A stretch of DNA of 64,000 nt, taken from assembly GCA_018269075.1 (NCBI GenBank), contig JAFDVJ010000006.1, forward strand, positions 109,724-173,723, written 5' to 3'. The DNA comes from Acidobacteriota bacterium. GTDB lineage: Bacteria; Acidobacteriota; Blastocatellia; Pyrinomonadales; Pyrinomonadaceae. Shown here in pieces: positions 41,695 to 50,379 of this stretch (position 1 is the stretch's first letter; every line of letters starts with the position of its first letter). Position numbers and translations under genes: made by a program. Below the pieces are notes generated by a model. It was not told where the DNA came from, searched no databases, and saw nothing but the letters and a program-made list of their open reading frames with translations.

Positions 41695-42654
41695 TTATTT
41701 ACCGACCCTCAAAACCACTTTGCCGGTCGTCTTGCGGCCCTCGATCGCCTGATGCGCGGCGCGGGCTTCGGCGAGCGGAAACTCGGTGACCTGGATTTTC
41801 AGGCGGCCGGCCCGGATGTGCTCCATCAGCTCTTTCGTGAATTTGATGCGGTTCGAAACCGATTCGTTCATCAGCCAGTAGCCGCGGATCGTGTGATTTT
41901 TCGCCATCAGGCCGAGCACCGAAACCTGAAAGTCCTGCCCGCTCGCCGACCCGTAAACCCACATCGTGCCGTATTTGGCGAGCACCTTGAGGTTCTGCGC
42001 GACGATCGGGCCGCCGACCATCTCGATCACCCAGTCGACGCCGCGGCCCTCGGTCGCCTCTAAAACCTCGTCCGTCCAGTCGTGCTCGGTATAATCGATC
42101 GCGAAATCCGCGCCGAGCCCGGCGATGAGCTCGAGCTTCTGCTGGCTCGACGCCGTCCCGATCACCTTGAGGCCCTTGTATTTGGCGAGCTGGACGAGCA
42201 GCGTCCCGACGCCGCCGGCGGCCGCGTGGACGAGGATCGTCTGGCCCGGCTCGGTTTCGTTCAGCAGCCCGAGCGCGGTCAGTCCCTGGACGAGCAGCGC
42301 CGTCGCCTCGCCGAAGCCGAGCTCGTCCGGGATCGGGATCGTCTGGTTGGCTTTGGCCGTCGCGAATTCCGCGTAGCCGCCGCTCAGGACGGTCGCGAGC
42401 ACGCGCTGGCCGACCGCGAGCCCGGCGACCGCTTCGCCGACCGCCTCGATCGTGCCGGCCGCCTCGTAGCCGAGCGTGAACGGCAGCGGCGGCTTCGTCA
42501 GATAATTGCCCGACCGCATCATCGTGTCGGCGTAGTTGATGCCGGCCGCCGCGACCTTGATCAATACCTCATCGGCGTTCGGCACGGGTTTGTCGATCTC
42601 TTCGAGCGTCATCACGTCGGCTTCGCCCAGTTCGTGAACTCTGATTGCTTTCAT
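41695..42654 (-). CDS. NADPH:quinone reductase (MDR family)
   Basis: A 319-aa medium-chain reductase. It starts MKAIRVHELGEADVMTLEEI; GINYADTMMRSGNY and FTLGYEAAGTIEAVG are typical of quinone reductase. VHAAAGGVGTLLVQLAKYKG binds NADPH. No zinc cluster. It is a paralogue of the gene at 32169, and the neighbouring SDR shares its strand. It probably handles quinones or unsaturated carbonyls. Confidence 0.92.
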   Translation of the reverse strand: MKAIRVHELGEADVMTLEEIDKPVPNADEVLIKVAAAGINYADTMMRSGNYLTKPPLPFTLGYEAAGTIEAVGEAVAGLAVGQRVLATVLSGGYAEFATAKANQTIPIPDELGFGEATALLVQGLTALGLLNETEPGQTILVHAAAGGVGTLLVQLAKYKGLKVIGTASSQQKLELIAGLGADFAIDYTEHDWTDEVLEATEGRGVDWVIEMVGGPIVAQNLKVLAKYGTMWVYGSASGQDFQVSVLGLMAKNHTIRGYWLMNESVSNRIKFTKELMEHIRAGRLKIQVTEFPLAEARAAHQAIEGRKTTGKVVLRVGK

Positions 42655-42708
42655 AATTTTATTGGTTCGGTTTTAAGTTTCCGAAAATTTTTCTGATAAG
42701 TTGGGGTT

Positions 42709-42777
42709 TGGTCTTTGATCTTTGATCCTCGGTCTTCGATTTTATTTCAAAGGTCAAAGACCAAAGACCAAAGCCCC
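42709..42777. repeat. CAAAGAC-family stem-loop
   Basis: The array at 42709-42738 is pre-start for the quinone reductase. The array at 42749-42777 (GGTCAAAGACCAAAGACCAA...) is on the after-stop side of the gene ending at 42809. Confidence 0.88.
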
Positions 42778-42808
42778 AATTCACGTATAAGCCCAACAAC
42801 CGCAATAT

Positions 42809-43447
42809 TTATCTCTTCAAAAATTTAAAGGCGTGCGTCCAGTGGTTGTTTTTGAAACCGTAGTTGATCCACAGCGACGCGAACGCTTCGAGAAAAAAAG
42901 ACTGGTCGATGCCGCCGAGGTCCTCGACGTCCCAGCCGAATTCGGCGGCGAGCGCGGCGGTTTCCTTTTTCGCCCGGTCGTCGTCGCCGGCGATGAACAT
43001 CGTCGCCCGGTCGTCGCCGAAGCGCGGGTCGACCATAATCGCCGCGCCGATCGCGTTGAAGGCCTTGACGACGCGCGCGTCCGGCGCCGCGCGCTGAACC
43101 CGTTCGCCGAGCGAATCGCCGACCGCGGCGGCGAATTTCGGCGGCACGCCGTTCGAAAAATCGAGCGGGTTGGTCGGGTCGATCAGCGTCTTCCCGGCGA
43201 GATTTTCGGCGCCCGCGAGCGCGACGGCGTCGACCGCCGCTTCGCCCCGCACGCAGAGAAAAACCACATCCCCGAAACGCGCCGTTTCGGCAAAACTTCC
43301 GACCGCCGCGTTTTCGCCGGCCGCCGCCAGCCAGTCGGCGAGCTTTTCAGCATCCCGCGTGCCGAGCGTCACCTGATGCCCGTTCGCCAGAAAACCGCCG
43401 GCGAGCGTCTTCGCGACGCCGCCCGAACCGATTATTCCGATCTTCAT
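42809..43447 (-). CDS. NADPH-binding F420-reductase-type oxidoreductase
   Basis: A 212-aa paralogue of the 38620 gene, PF03807 type. MKIGIIGSGGVAKTLAGGF is the Rossmann motif and TLGTRDAEKLADWL follows. VVKAFNAIGAAIMVDPRF and MFIAGDDDRAKKE are conserved. It ends with a Trp/His-rich tail (INYGFKNNHWTHAFKFLKR). The cofactor partner is unknown. It lies 20 bp downstream of the LLM gene, so they are probably co-transcribed. Confidence 0.85.
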   Translation of the reverse strand: MKIGIIGSGGVAKTLAGGFLANGHQVTLGTRDAEKLADWLAAAGENAAVGSFAETARFGDVVFLCVRGEAAVDAVALAGAENLAGKTLIDPTNPLDFSNGVPPKFAAAVGDSLGERVQRAAPDARVVKAFNAIGAAIMVDPRFGDDRATMFIAGDDDRAKKETAALAAEFGWDVEDLGGIDQSFFLEAFASLWINYGFKNNHWTHAFKFLKR

Positions 43448-43467
43448 AAACTGTTTCCTCCCATTAT

Positions 43468-44490
43468 TTAAGCCGCGCTTCCAAGCGTCCGGCCCTGAAA
43501 AATTTCGGCGACGAGCTCGTAGGAGCGAACCCGTTTTTCGTGATCGTAGATAAACGAATTGACCATAATCTCGTCGGCGCGCGTTCGTTCGAGAAATTCT
43601 TCGAGCCGACGCCGGACGGTTTCGGGACCGCCGACGATCGACCCGCCCGTGCGCGACGTGACGAGCGCCTTTTCGCGCTCGTTCCAGAGCGCGTCCATAT
43701 TCTCGACCGGCCGCGGAATCTTTCCGGGCGTCTGGCGGACGAGATTCAGAAACGACTGGTACTGCGACGTCGCCAGAAACTCGGCCTCGGCGTCCGTTTC
43801 GGCGGCGACGACGTTGAGCGCGACCATCGCGTAGGGCTCGGCAAGCGCGTCCGACGGCTGAAAGACGCGGCGGTAAAGCTCGAGCGACGGCAGCGTGTAT
43901 TCGGGCGAAAAATGCGCCGCGAACGCGAACGGCAGCCCGAGCACGCCGGCGAGCTGCGCCGAAAAACCGCTCGAGCTCAAGAGCCAGATCGGAACATCGA
44001 GCCCCGCGCCCGGAACGGCCCGCACTTGCTGCCCGGCGACCGGCTCGCGAAAGAAAAACCGCAGTTCTTCGAGCTGCTCGGGAAATTCCTCGTCGTCGTT
44101 CGCGAGCGTCCGCCGGAGCGCGAGCGTCGCCGGCCGGTCGGTGCCGGGCGCGCGGCCGAGACCGAGATCGATGCGGCCCGGAAACAGACTTTCGAGCGTC
44201 CCGAACTGCTCGGCGATGACGAGCGGCGCGTGATTCGACAGCATAATCCCGCCCGCGCCGACGCGAATGCGCTCCGTCCCGGCCGCGACGTGGCCGATGA
44301 CGACCGCCGTCGCCGCGCTCGCGATGCCCGGCAGATTGTGATGCTCGGCGAGCCAGAACCGCCGGTAGCCCAGTTTTTCGGCCGCCCGCGCCAGACTCAA
44401 ACTGTGGCGCAGCGCGTCGGCCGCCGTTTCGCCCTCGAAGACCGGCGACAGATCGAGAACCGAAAACGGAATATTTTTAATACTGCTCAT
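43468..44490 (-). CDS. LLM-class flavin-dependent oxidoreductase
   Basis: A 340-aa luciferase-like monooxygenase-fold protein. It begins [39 protein letters not shown] and [20 protein letters not shown] are characteristic of the group with MsnO8-type members. ATG 44490 has AAGGTGGG upstream; a GTG three codons earlier is less likely. FMNH2 or F420 could be the cofactor. The neighbouring PF03807 reductase may supply reduced flavin, which is a guess. Confidence 0.9.
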   Translation of the reverse strand: MSSIKNIPFSVLDLSPVFEGETAADALRHSLSLARAAEKLGYRRFWLAEHHNLPGIASAATAVVIGHVAAGTERIRVGAGGIMLSNHAPLVIAEQFGTLESLFPGRIDLGLGRAPGTDRPATLALRRTLANDDEEFPEQLEELRFFFREPVAGQQVRAVPGAGLDVPIWLLSSSGFSAQLAGVLGLPFAFAAHFSPEYTLPSLELYRRVFQPSDALAEPYAMVALNVVAAETDAEAEFLATSQYQSFLNLVRQTPGKIPRPVENMDALWNEREKALVTSRTGGSIVGGPETVRRRLEEFLERTRADEIMVNSFIYDHEKRVRSYELVAEIFQGRTLGSAA

Positions 44491-44526
44491 AAAACCCACC
44501 TTGAAAAGCCGTTTTTCCTATTTGAC

Positions 44527-45615
44527 TCAAGCCGCTTTCGGACGCCGCAGATCGATCGCGCGGCCGTACTGTTTCGGCACGTAATCGAGCTCGGCCCCTA
44601 AAATCGCGGCCGCGTGAAGCGGAAAATACGGGTCGCGCAAAAATTCGCGGGCGACGAGAATCGCGTCGGCGTCGCCCTTTTGCAGGATCTCTTCGGCCTG
44701 CCGCGCTTCGGTGATGAGCCCGACCGCGCCGGTCGCGATGCCGGCCCGCCGTCTGATCTCGGCCGCAAACGGCACCTGATAGCCGGGCGCGACCGGAATC
44801 CGCGCGTCGGCGACGTTGCCGCCGGTCGAGACGTCGACGAGATCGATGCCGATTTCTTTTAATTTTCTGCAGAATTCGATCGACTGCTCGAGATCCCAGC
44901 CGCCGTCGGTCCAGTCGGTCGCCGAGATCCGCACGAAGACCGGCAGGTTTTCCGGAACCGCCGCGCGGATGCGCCGCGCCGCCGCGAGCGGGAAACGCAT
45001 CCGGTTCTCGAGGCTTCCGCCGTATTCATCGGTCCGAAAATTCGAGAGCGGCGAGAGGAATTCGTGAAACAGATAACCGTGCGCGGCGTGGATCTCGACC
45101 ACTTCGAAACCGGCCGCGACCGATCTTTCGGCCGCCGCCGCGAAATCCTCGACCGCGCGTTCGATCTCGGCGACGGTCATCGCGCGCGGCTGCGGGTAAT
45201 CGTCGGCAAACGCGACGGCGCTCGGCGCGACCGTTTCCCAGCCGCCGCTTCCCTCGTCGACCTTTTGGCCGCCGTTCCACGGTTCGGCGGTCGAGGCCTT
45301 GCGGCCGGCGTGCGCGATCTGGATGCCGGCCGCCGCGCCCTGTTCTTTGATGAATTTCGTGATCCGCCGGTAGGCGTCGGCGTGCGCGTCCGACCAGATG
45401 CCGGCGTCCGACGGCGAGATCCGGCCCTCGGGGACGACCGCCGTCGCCTCCATCATCACGAGCCCCGCGCCGCCCGTCGCGCGGCTTCCCAGATGCACCA
45501 GATGCCAGTCGGTCGGCATCCCGTCGACGCTCGAATACTGGCACATCGGCGAAACCCACAAACGGTTCCGCAGCTCGACGCCCCGGATCTTGTACTTTTC
45601 GAATAATTTAATCAT
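44527..45615 (-). CDS. Old-yellow-enzyme-family NADH:flavin oxidoreductase (YqjM-like)
   Basis: A 362-aa FMN ene-reductase barrel. VSPMCQYSSVDGMPTDWH holds the Cys that tunes FMN in YqjM-type enzymes. QIAHAGRKAST carries the His pair region, and HAAHGYLFHEFLSPLSN and TDEYGGSLENRMRF are hallmark blocks. It reduces alpha,beta-unsaturated carbonyls and nitro compounds, typically as stress defence. Pre-start TTCGGAT array upstream. The LLM gene follows at 36 bp. Confidence 0.95.
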   Translation of the reverse strand: MIKLFEKYKIRGVELRNRLWVSPMCQYSSVDGMPTDWHLVHLGSRATGGAGLVMMEATAVVPEGRISPSDAGIWSDAHADAYRRITKFIKEQGAAAGIQIAHAGRKASTAEPWNGGQKVDEGSGGWETVAPSAVAFADDYPQPRAMTVAEIERAVEDFAAAAERSVAAGFEVVEIHAAHGYLFHEFLSPLSNFRTDEYGGSLENRMRFPLAAARRIRAAVPENLPVFVRISATDWTDGGWDLEQSIEFCRKLKEIGIDLVDVSTGGNVADARIPVAPGYQVPFAAEIRRRAGIATGAVGLITEARQAEEILQKGDADAILVAREFLRDPYFPLHAAAILGAELDYVPKQYGRAIDLRRPKAA

Positions 45616-45621
45616 AAATTA

Positions 45622-45752
45622 ATTTCGGATTTCGGATTTCGGATTTCGGATTGGTCGATAGTCGAAAAATTCGCTTTACTCGGACTTCGGAATTAAAACC
45701 GAATGATTTCGCGTTCGCGAAATCCGAAATCCGAAATCCGAAATCCGAAATC
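45622..45752. repeat. TTCGGAT stem-loop
   Basis: The array at 45622-45653 is pre-start for the OYE gene. The array at 45720-45752 lies directly after the stop of the aldo/keto reductase at 45754. About five units each side, separated by a 66-bp loop. Confidence 0.93.
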
Positions 45753-45753
45753 C

Positions 45754-46653
45754 CTATGTCATTTGCCCCCAGTCGTCGCCGGCGATTTCCTGCCAGCGGT
45801 CGCGGACGGCGGCGAATTGTTCGGGCGCGAGTTTGCCTTCGGCGACGTATCCGGCGTTTTCCGGCCAGCGGCGCGGGCGCGTCGTGCCGACGATCAGCGT
45901 GGCGATGCCGGGGATCGTCAGCGTGAAGCGGAGCGCCGTCGCGGTCGCTTCTTCGAGCGATTTTTTCAGAAAATCGAATTTAAGTTTTTGGATCCGGTCC
46001 CAGTATTCGTGGTGATAGCTGTCGGCCGGTTTCGCGTCGTGCCGCCAGACGGCGTTGGCGATCGGCCGCTTGGCGATCACGCCGAGCCCTTTTTCGGCGG
46101 CGAGCGGGATCAATTCGTCGATCGGCGACTGGTCGGCGATCGAGACCGAGGTCTGGAGCGAATCGAAAAAGTCCATCCCGACCGCGTACCGCGCGTCTTC
46201 GTTGTCGCCCGAATAGCCGGCAAACCGCGTGTAGCCCTTTTCTTTGGCGCGGATCAGGCCCTCGATGCAGTCGCCCTGCCGGAGAATCTCGGCCGAACAG
46301 CTGTGGAGCTGGGCGACGTCGAGATAGTCGGTTTTCAGATTTCTGAGGCTCTGCTCGATCGTTTCCAGAATGCCTTTTTTCGACCAGTCGAACCGCGTGA
46401 ACGCGTCGAGCGCGCCGCATTTCGTCAGCAGGTAATAATCTTTGCGCCGCCGGCCGACGGCCTCGCCGATCAGTTTTTCCGACGTTTTGTAGGCGGCCGC
46501 CGTGTCGATCACGTTGAGACCGGCATCGAGCGCGGTGTTGAGCAGCTCGTCGACCTCCTTCTGCGTCTGATCGGGGTTATAGCCGATCTCCGCGCCGCCG
46601 AAGCCGAGCACCGAAAACTCCATCCCGGTGCGGCCGAATTTTCTTTTTTCCAT
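45754..46653 (-). CDS. Aldo/keto reductase
   Basis: A 299-aa AKR. Asp50 and Tyr55 (NVIDTAAAYK), Lys78 (LLTKCG) and His117 (AQLHSCS) give the tetrad. ATG 46653 with AAGGAA begins MEKRKFGRTGMEFSVLGFGG. LTIPGIATLIVGTTRPRRW matches the family C-terminus. Substrate unknown. It starts 11 bp after the stop of the PNPOx-like gene, so it is likely co-transcribed. Confidence 0.9.
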   Translation of the reverse strand: MEKRKFGRTGMEFSVLGFGGAEIGYNPDQTQKEVDELLNTALDAGLNVIDTAAAYKTSEKLIGEAVGRRRKDYYLLTKCGALDAFTRFDWSKKGILETIEQSLRNLKTDYLDVAQLHSCSAEILRQGDCIEGLIRAKEKGYTRFAGYSGDNEDARYAVGMDFFDSLQTSVSIADQSPIDELIPLAAEKGLGVIAKRPIANAVWRHDAKPADSYHHEYWDRIQKLKFDFLKKSLEEATATALRFTLTIPGIATLIVGTTRPRRWPENAGYVAEGKLAPEQFAAVRDRWQEIAGDDWGQMT

Positions 46654-46664
46654 AAAATTTTTCC

Positions 46665-47213
46665 TTAATCCGAAAGGCCCGTCGGCAGCCCGTCGATGCT
46701 CGTCCGGTTTTTCTCGCGGCGGTATTCTTCGATCCCGTCGGCGCCCTTTTTCGCGGCCCATTCAATCAATTGGTCGCGGTCTTCCTTAAACTCGTAAACC
46801 GGCACGGCGTAGCCGCACGAGGTCTGGAGCGATTCGACGTGGAGAACGATGATCTGTCGAATGCCCGGAAAATCGTCGAACAGCGCGGCCAGCTCCGGCC
46901 ATTTCGGCGAATTTCGATGGACGACCGCGCCGCGCCCGTAGAGCCGCAGGATCAGCGGCGCGCCCGCAAAGCTGCAGAACATCACGGTCAGCCGGCCGTT
47001 TTCGGCGAGATGCGCGGCCGTTTCGTTGCCGCTCCCGGTCAGGTCGAGATAACAGACCGTCCGGTCGTCGAGCACGCGAAACGTGTCGATGCCCTTCGGC
47101 GAGAGATTGACTCGACCGGCGGCCGCGAGCGGCGCGCTCGCCGTGAAAAACATCTTCTGCTCGCCGATGAAGCGGCGAATTTTGTCGTCGATCCTTTCAA
47201 GAAATTTGGCCAT
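46665..47213 (-). CDS. Pyridoxamine-5-phosphate-oxidase-like flavoprotein
   Basis: A 182-aa split-barrel FMN/F420-binding protein. RFIGEQKMFFTASAPLAAAGRVNLSPKG is typical of the general-stress PNPOx subgroup. The family includes enzymes reducing or oxidising small molecules and heme-binding members. Function here is inferred only from fold. A second member lies at 52500. It is followed by the AKR gene. Confidence 0.85.
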   Translation of the reverse strand: MAKFLERIDDKIRRFIGEQKMFFTASAPLAAAGRVNLSPKGIDTFRVLDDRTVCYLDLTGSGNETAAHLAENGRLTVMFCSFAGAPLILRLYGRGAVVHRNSPKWPELAALFDDFPGIRQIIVLHVESLQTSCGYAVPVYEFKEDRDQLIEWAAKKGADGIEEYRREKNRTSIDGLPTGLSD

Positions 47214-47303
47214 AACCTCGAAAAAAAATTGCAGATTACAGATTTCAAACCGATTACGGCGCGACTCCGATCTCCGCGGCCGCCGAATGTCCGCGGGCCG
47301 CCA

Positions 47304-47852
47304 TCATTTCGCCAGTTCTTCTTCGACCCGGCCGGTCAGCCGTTCGTCGGCCGGCGTCACGTCGGGCGCGAAACGGGCGGCGATCCGGCCGTCTTTGCCG
47401 ATCAGGAATTTCTCGAAGTTCCACAAGACGTCGGCCGGCCGCGAACGGACCGCGCCGTAGCCCTTGAGCCGTTCTTCGAGCCCGCCGTCGTTGACGTCCG
47501 TGTCGGGTTTGGCTTCCGTCAAATAATGATAGAGCGGATGCTGATCGTCGCCCTTCACCGAGATTTTACTGAACAGCGGGAATTCGACGTTGTAATTCGT
47601 CGAACAAAAGTCCTTGATTTCCTCCTCGGTGCCCGGTTCCTGCCCCATAAAATTGTTCGCCGGAAAGCCGAGGATCTCGAACCCGCGGCCGCGATATTCG
47701 CCGTACAGCTTTTGGAGCCCCTCGTACTGCGGCGTCAGCCCGCATTTCGAAGCGACATTGACGACGAGCAGCACTTTGCCCCGGTATTCGTCCAAATTCG
47801 TTTCCGTCCCGTCGATCGTTTTCACGGGAATCTCGTAAATTTCGTTGGCCAT
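47304..47852 (-). CDS. Glutathione-peroxidase-family thiol peroxidase
   Basis: A 182-aa GPx-fold peroxidase using Cys, not selenocysteine. NVASKCGLTPQYEGLQKLY contains the peroxidatic Cys37, GFPANNFMGQEPG the conserved loop, and VLWNFEKFLIGKDG the Trp-Asn pair. Bacterial members usually take electrons from thioredoxin, and trxA is nearby. It detoxifies H2O2 and lipid peroxides. A CAAAGAC stem-loop lies upstream. Confidence 0.95.
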   Translation of the reverse strand: MANEIYEIPVKTIDGTETNLDEYRGKVLLVVNVASKCGLTPQYEGLQKLYGEYRGRGFEILGFPANNFMGQEPGTEEEIKDFCSTNYNVEFPLFSKISVKGDDQHPLYHYLTEAKPDTDVNDGGLEERLKGYGAVRSRPADVLWNFEKFLIGKDGRIAARFAPDVTPADERLTGRVEEELAK

Positions 47853-47876
47853 ATGTTTGAATTAGTTTGAATTTCG

Positions 47877-47925
47877 ATCTTGGATCTTTGATCTTTGAAA
47901 TCTAAGGTCAAAGACTCAAGATCGC
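47877..47925. repeat. CAAAGAC-family stem-loop
   Basis: The array at 47877-47901 (GATCTTGGATCTTTGATC...) is pre-start for the peroxidase gene. The array at 47903-47925 is on the after-stop side of the DUF1801 gene. The arms are almost contiguous. Confidence 0.85.
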
Positions 47926-47934
47926 CTTTTGTCC

Positions 47935-48372
47935 TTATTCTTCCTTCGGTTCCTCGAATATTCTGTCCATATCCGCGATCGAGGCGGCGATCACCTGTTC
48001 GAGCACGGCTTCGTCGACGTCGCTCATTTTCTTGATGTACAGGCAGCCCTTGCCGGTCTTGTGTTTGCCGAGTTTTTGGAGCAGCTCGTCGCGCCAGCCC
48101 GTGCCGGTCGTCAGGTACAGCGTCAGGTTCGCCTTGCGCGGCGAAAAAGCGACCTTCATCCAGTCGAGCTCGCGGCCCGACGAGTATTTTAAAAGCCGGT
48201 GACCGAACCCGACGATGTTCGGGCCCCACATTCGCGGCGGCTCGCCGGTCATCCGCTGCATCAGCGCGACGAGCTTCCGGCAGTCGTCCCGCTGAGTTTC
48301 GTCGGCGACCGAATCGATAAAGTCGTCGACGCTCATTTCCGTTTTTTTCGTTTTCAATTCCGCTTTGGCCAT
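47935..48372 (-). CDS. DUF1801-family protein
   Basis: A 145-aa protein of the DUF1801 (YdhG-like) group. Diagnostic: VDDFIDSVADETQRDDCRKLV, PRMWGPNIVGFGH, and KANLTLYLTTGTGWRDELLQKLGKHKTGKG (conserved glycines). The family has an unclear role, with DNA or iron-sulfur links proposed for some. Cytoplasmic. It starts 13 bp after the secreted protease stop, so they share a transcript by spacing. Confidence 0.8.
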   Translation of the reverse strand: MAKAELKTKKTEMSVDDFIDSVADETQRDDCRKLVALMQRMTGEPPRMWGPNIVGFGHRLLKYSSGRELDWMKVAFSPRKANLTLYLTTGTGWRDELLQKLGKHKTGKGCLYIKKMSDVDEAVLEQVIAASIADMDRIFEEPKEE

Positions 48373-48385
48373 TTCTTCCTCCTTT

Positions 48386-49195
48386 TTAACGCTGTTTGAT
48401 GATGCGGTTCAGCTCGCGCGCGAAAACGCTTGCCGGCGTGATCGACGTGACGATGTCGTCGGCTTTCACGAGCTGTCCCCGGTCGTCGTATTTTTCGTCC
48501 GTCATTCCCCAGACGACGCCGATAAAATCGACGCTTCCCTCATTCGCCGGATCGGCCGGCTCGCGGAAAAACAGCCCGCCGCTGCCGCCGTAGGTCGAAA
48601 AACAATCGGTGTCGATCCGTTCGGCCGAGCTCGTCTCGGGAATGATCCGGATTTTCCGGCAGATCGTCATCAGCAGCCCGCCGTTGCCGAGGCCCTCGTC
48701 GCCGTTAAAGCCCGCGCAGCCGAGCCTTGATTCGTCGGCGCGCAGCTGGTCGAAGGTCGGCGTCGCGATTGTCAACGGGCGGATCTCGCTCGCCGGGATC
48801 TTTTTGGTCAGCCGGACGATCGCGTAATCGGGATTCATCTTCGCCCGCAGGACGCGCTTGACGCTGACGCCTTCGATCCGCCTTTCGCCGTCGGGCCGGA
48901 AAATGACCGTCGTCAGATACGGATCGAGGTCTTTGGTCAGATCGAACTTGATCTTCGATTTCAAAAAACAATGGCCGGCCGTCACGCCGACGTCCTCCGC
49001 GACGAGCACCAGCGAGCACCAGCGCAGGCCGATCAGGTTCAGCTTTCCGACCGCCGTCAGCGCCGGATATTTTTTGACGTCGAACGTCTCGCGCACGATC
49101 TGCGGCCCGGCCGGAGCCGTTTCGGGCGGTTTCTGGCCGTGCCCGTAGATTACCGGGAAAAGCATCAAAACCGCGAGCCTGACGAACGATTTCAT
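48386..49195 (-). CDS. Secreted trypsin-like (S1) serine protease
   Basis: A 269-aa exported protease. Signal peptide MKSFVRLAVLMLFPVIYGHG. Catalytic His in VTAGHCFLK, Asp in NPDYAIVRL and Ser in STYGGSGGLFF. Cys pairs could form disulfides. ATG 49195 replaces a longer frame which would lose the signal peptide. It starts 8 bp after the O-methyltransferase stop on the same strand. Substrates unknown; extracellular or periplasmic nutrition or processing is possible. Confidence 0.85.
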   Translation of the reverse strand: MKSFVRLAVLMLFPVIYGHGQKPPETAPAGPQIVRETFDVKKYPALTAVGKLNLIGLRWCSLVLVAEDVGVTAGHCFLKSKIKFDLTKDLDPYLTTVIFRPDGERRIEGVSVKRVLRAKMNPDYAIVRLTKKIPASEIRPLTIATPTFDQLRADESRLGCAGFNGDEGLGNGGLLMTICRKIRIIPETSSAERIDTDCFSTYGGSGGLFFREPADPANEGSVDFIGVVWGMTDEKYDDRGQLVKADDIVTSITPASVFARELNRIIKQR

Positions 49196-49203
49196 TCCTT
49201 CAC

Positions 49204-49845
49204 TCAATCCGTTTCCTTGCGGACGACCATCAGCCCGTCGCGGACCGCCAGCAGCAGGTTGACGACGCGCGGGTCGGCCTGCACTTTTTTGTTGAACGCG
49301 TCGAGCGCGCGCGTCTTCTCGTCGTCGTTCGCTTCCGGGTCGAGCACTTTTCCGCTCCACAGGACGTTATCGGCGAGAATCACGCCGCCCGTCCGCAATT
49401 TCGGGAAAACGAGGTCGAAATAATTCGCGTAATTGGGTTTGTCGGCGTCGATGAAGACGAGATCGAACGTCTCGTCGAGCGCCGGAATGATCTCGCGGGC
49501 GTCGCCGAGCCGGCTTTCGATCCGGCCGCCGAGCGGCGAGCGCGACCAGAATTCGCGGGCGAGCGCGTCGGTTTCGGGCTCGACGTCGAGCGTGATCAGC
49601 CGCCCGTCGGCGGTCAGGCCTTCGGCCAGACAGAGCGCCGAATAGCCCATATAAGTGCCGATCTCGAGAATCCGGCGCGGCGCGAGCATCTTGCTGATCA
49701 TCGCCAGCAGCCGGCCCTGATAAAACCCGGAGAGCATCGACTGGTCGTCGCGCTCGGCGTAGGTTTTCCGCAGAATCTCGGTCAGCAGACCGCTCTCGGC
49801 CGAGGTGTGCGCCTCAGCGTAATGCTGAATTTGTTCGTCGATCAT
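49204..49845 (-). CDS. SAM-dependent O-methyltransferase (COG4122 type)
   Basis: A 213-aa class I methyltransferase like catechol or caffeoyl-CoA O-methyltransferases. ILEIGTYMGYSALCLAEGL binds SAM, LITLDVEPE holds the acidic ribose ligand, and DLVFIDADKPNYANYFD gives the metal-binding Asp motif. LADNVLWSGKV is also typical. Acceptor unknown, probably a phenolic. The TTTTTCAC array upstream follows the gap to the DUF5335-like gene. Confidence 0.92.
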   Translation of the reverse strand: MIDEQIQHYAEAHTSAESGLLTEILRKTYAERDDQSMLSGFYQGRLLAMISKMLAPRRILEIGTYMGYSALCLAEGLTADGRLITLDVEPETDALAREFWSRSPLGGRIESRLGDAREIIPALDETFDLVFIDADKPNYANYFDLVFPKLRTGGVILADNVLWSGKVLDPEANDDEKTRALDAFNKKVQADPRVVNLLLAVRDGLMVVRKETD

Positions 49846-49855
49846 TTCTAAAATC

Positions 49856-49992
49856 GAAAAGCCGAAAAAGCCGAAAACCGAAAAGCCGGACCGCCCGTCG
49901 CGTGGACCGCTTTTTCACTTTTTCACTTTTTCACCTTTTCACCTGCCCTCCTTTTCACTTTTTCACTTTTTCACTTTGTCACTTTGTCACTT
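49856..49992. repeat. GTGAAAAA array (after-stop) with an AAAGCCGA array
   Basis: TTTTTCAC units (49913-49992 on plus, with CTTTGTCAC variants) read as GTGAAAAA after the stop of the gene at 49994 on the minus strand. An unrelated AAAAGCCGA array (49856-49886) sits on the pre-start side. This gap is the clearest exception to the same-family pairing. Confidence 0.82.
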
Positions 49993-49993
49993 T

Positions 49994-50362
49994 TCAGGAC
50001 GCGCCGTCGACCTTCGATTCGAACCGGAGGTTGATCAGGCTGTTTTCGTTGTCGGTGAATTCGAGCACGACCTCGCTCCCGTCGGTGTCGTACTGGACGG
50101 CGATGCCGCGGACGTGCGTGATCACGTCGCGCCGTTTTTCGGCCTTGCCGCGGGCGCGGTCGATGCGGATCACCTCGACCGATTTGACGCCGCCGTCGGT
50201 CTTCAGAAAAATGTCTTCGAGATGCTCTTCGCGCGCTTCTTCCTCGATCGCGCCGCCGCGCCGGTAAACGTCGAAACGCGCCCGCCGGTTGTTGTTGCGG
50301 GCCGCGAACTCGCGCAGGAATTCCGCCCAGTTGATCGGTTCGATTTGTACGATTCCGCTCAT
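49994..50362 (-). CDS. DUF5335-like protein
   Basis: A 122-aa protein. INWAEFLREFAARNNNRRARFDVY and VEVIRIDRA, then GIAVQYDTDGSEVVLEFTDNENSLINLRF resemble the DUF5335 pattern of a W-x-x-FL start and an LRF end. Function unknown; single alpha/beta domain, cytoplasmic. It starts 17 bp after the stop of an alcohol dehydrogenase gene, so they are probably coupled. Family call from memory, moderate. Confidence 0.6.
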   Translation of the reverse strand: MSGIVQIEPINWAEFLREFAARNNNRRARFDVYRRGGAIEEEAREEHLEDIFLKTDGGVKSVEVIRIDRARGKAEKRRDVITHVRGIAVQYDTDGSEVVLEFTDNENSLINLRFESKVDGAS

Positions 50363-50379
50363 TTCATTATCTCCGCTGC

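Noticed and set aside
38620-43447. F420-dependent metabolism
   Set aside because: Two PF03807-type and one LLM-type protein are present, but no F420 biosynthesis gene; the fold name does not prove use of F420.
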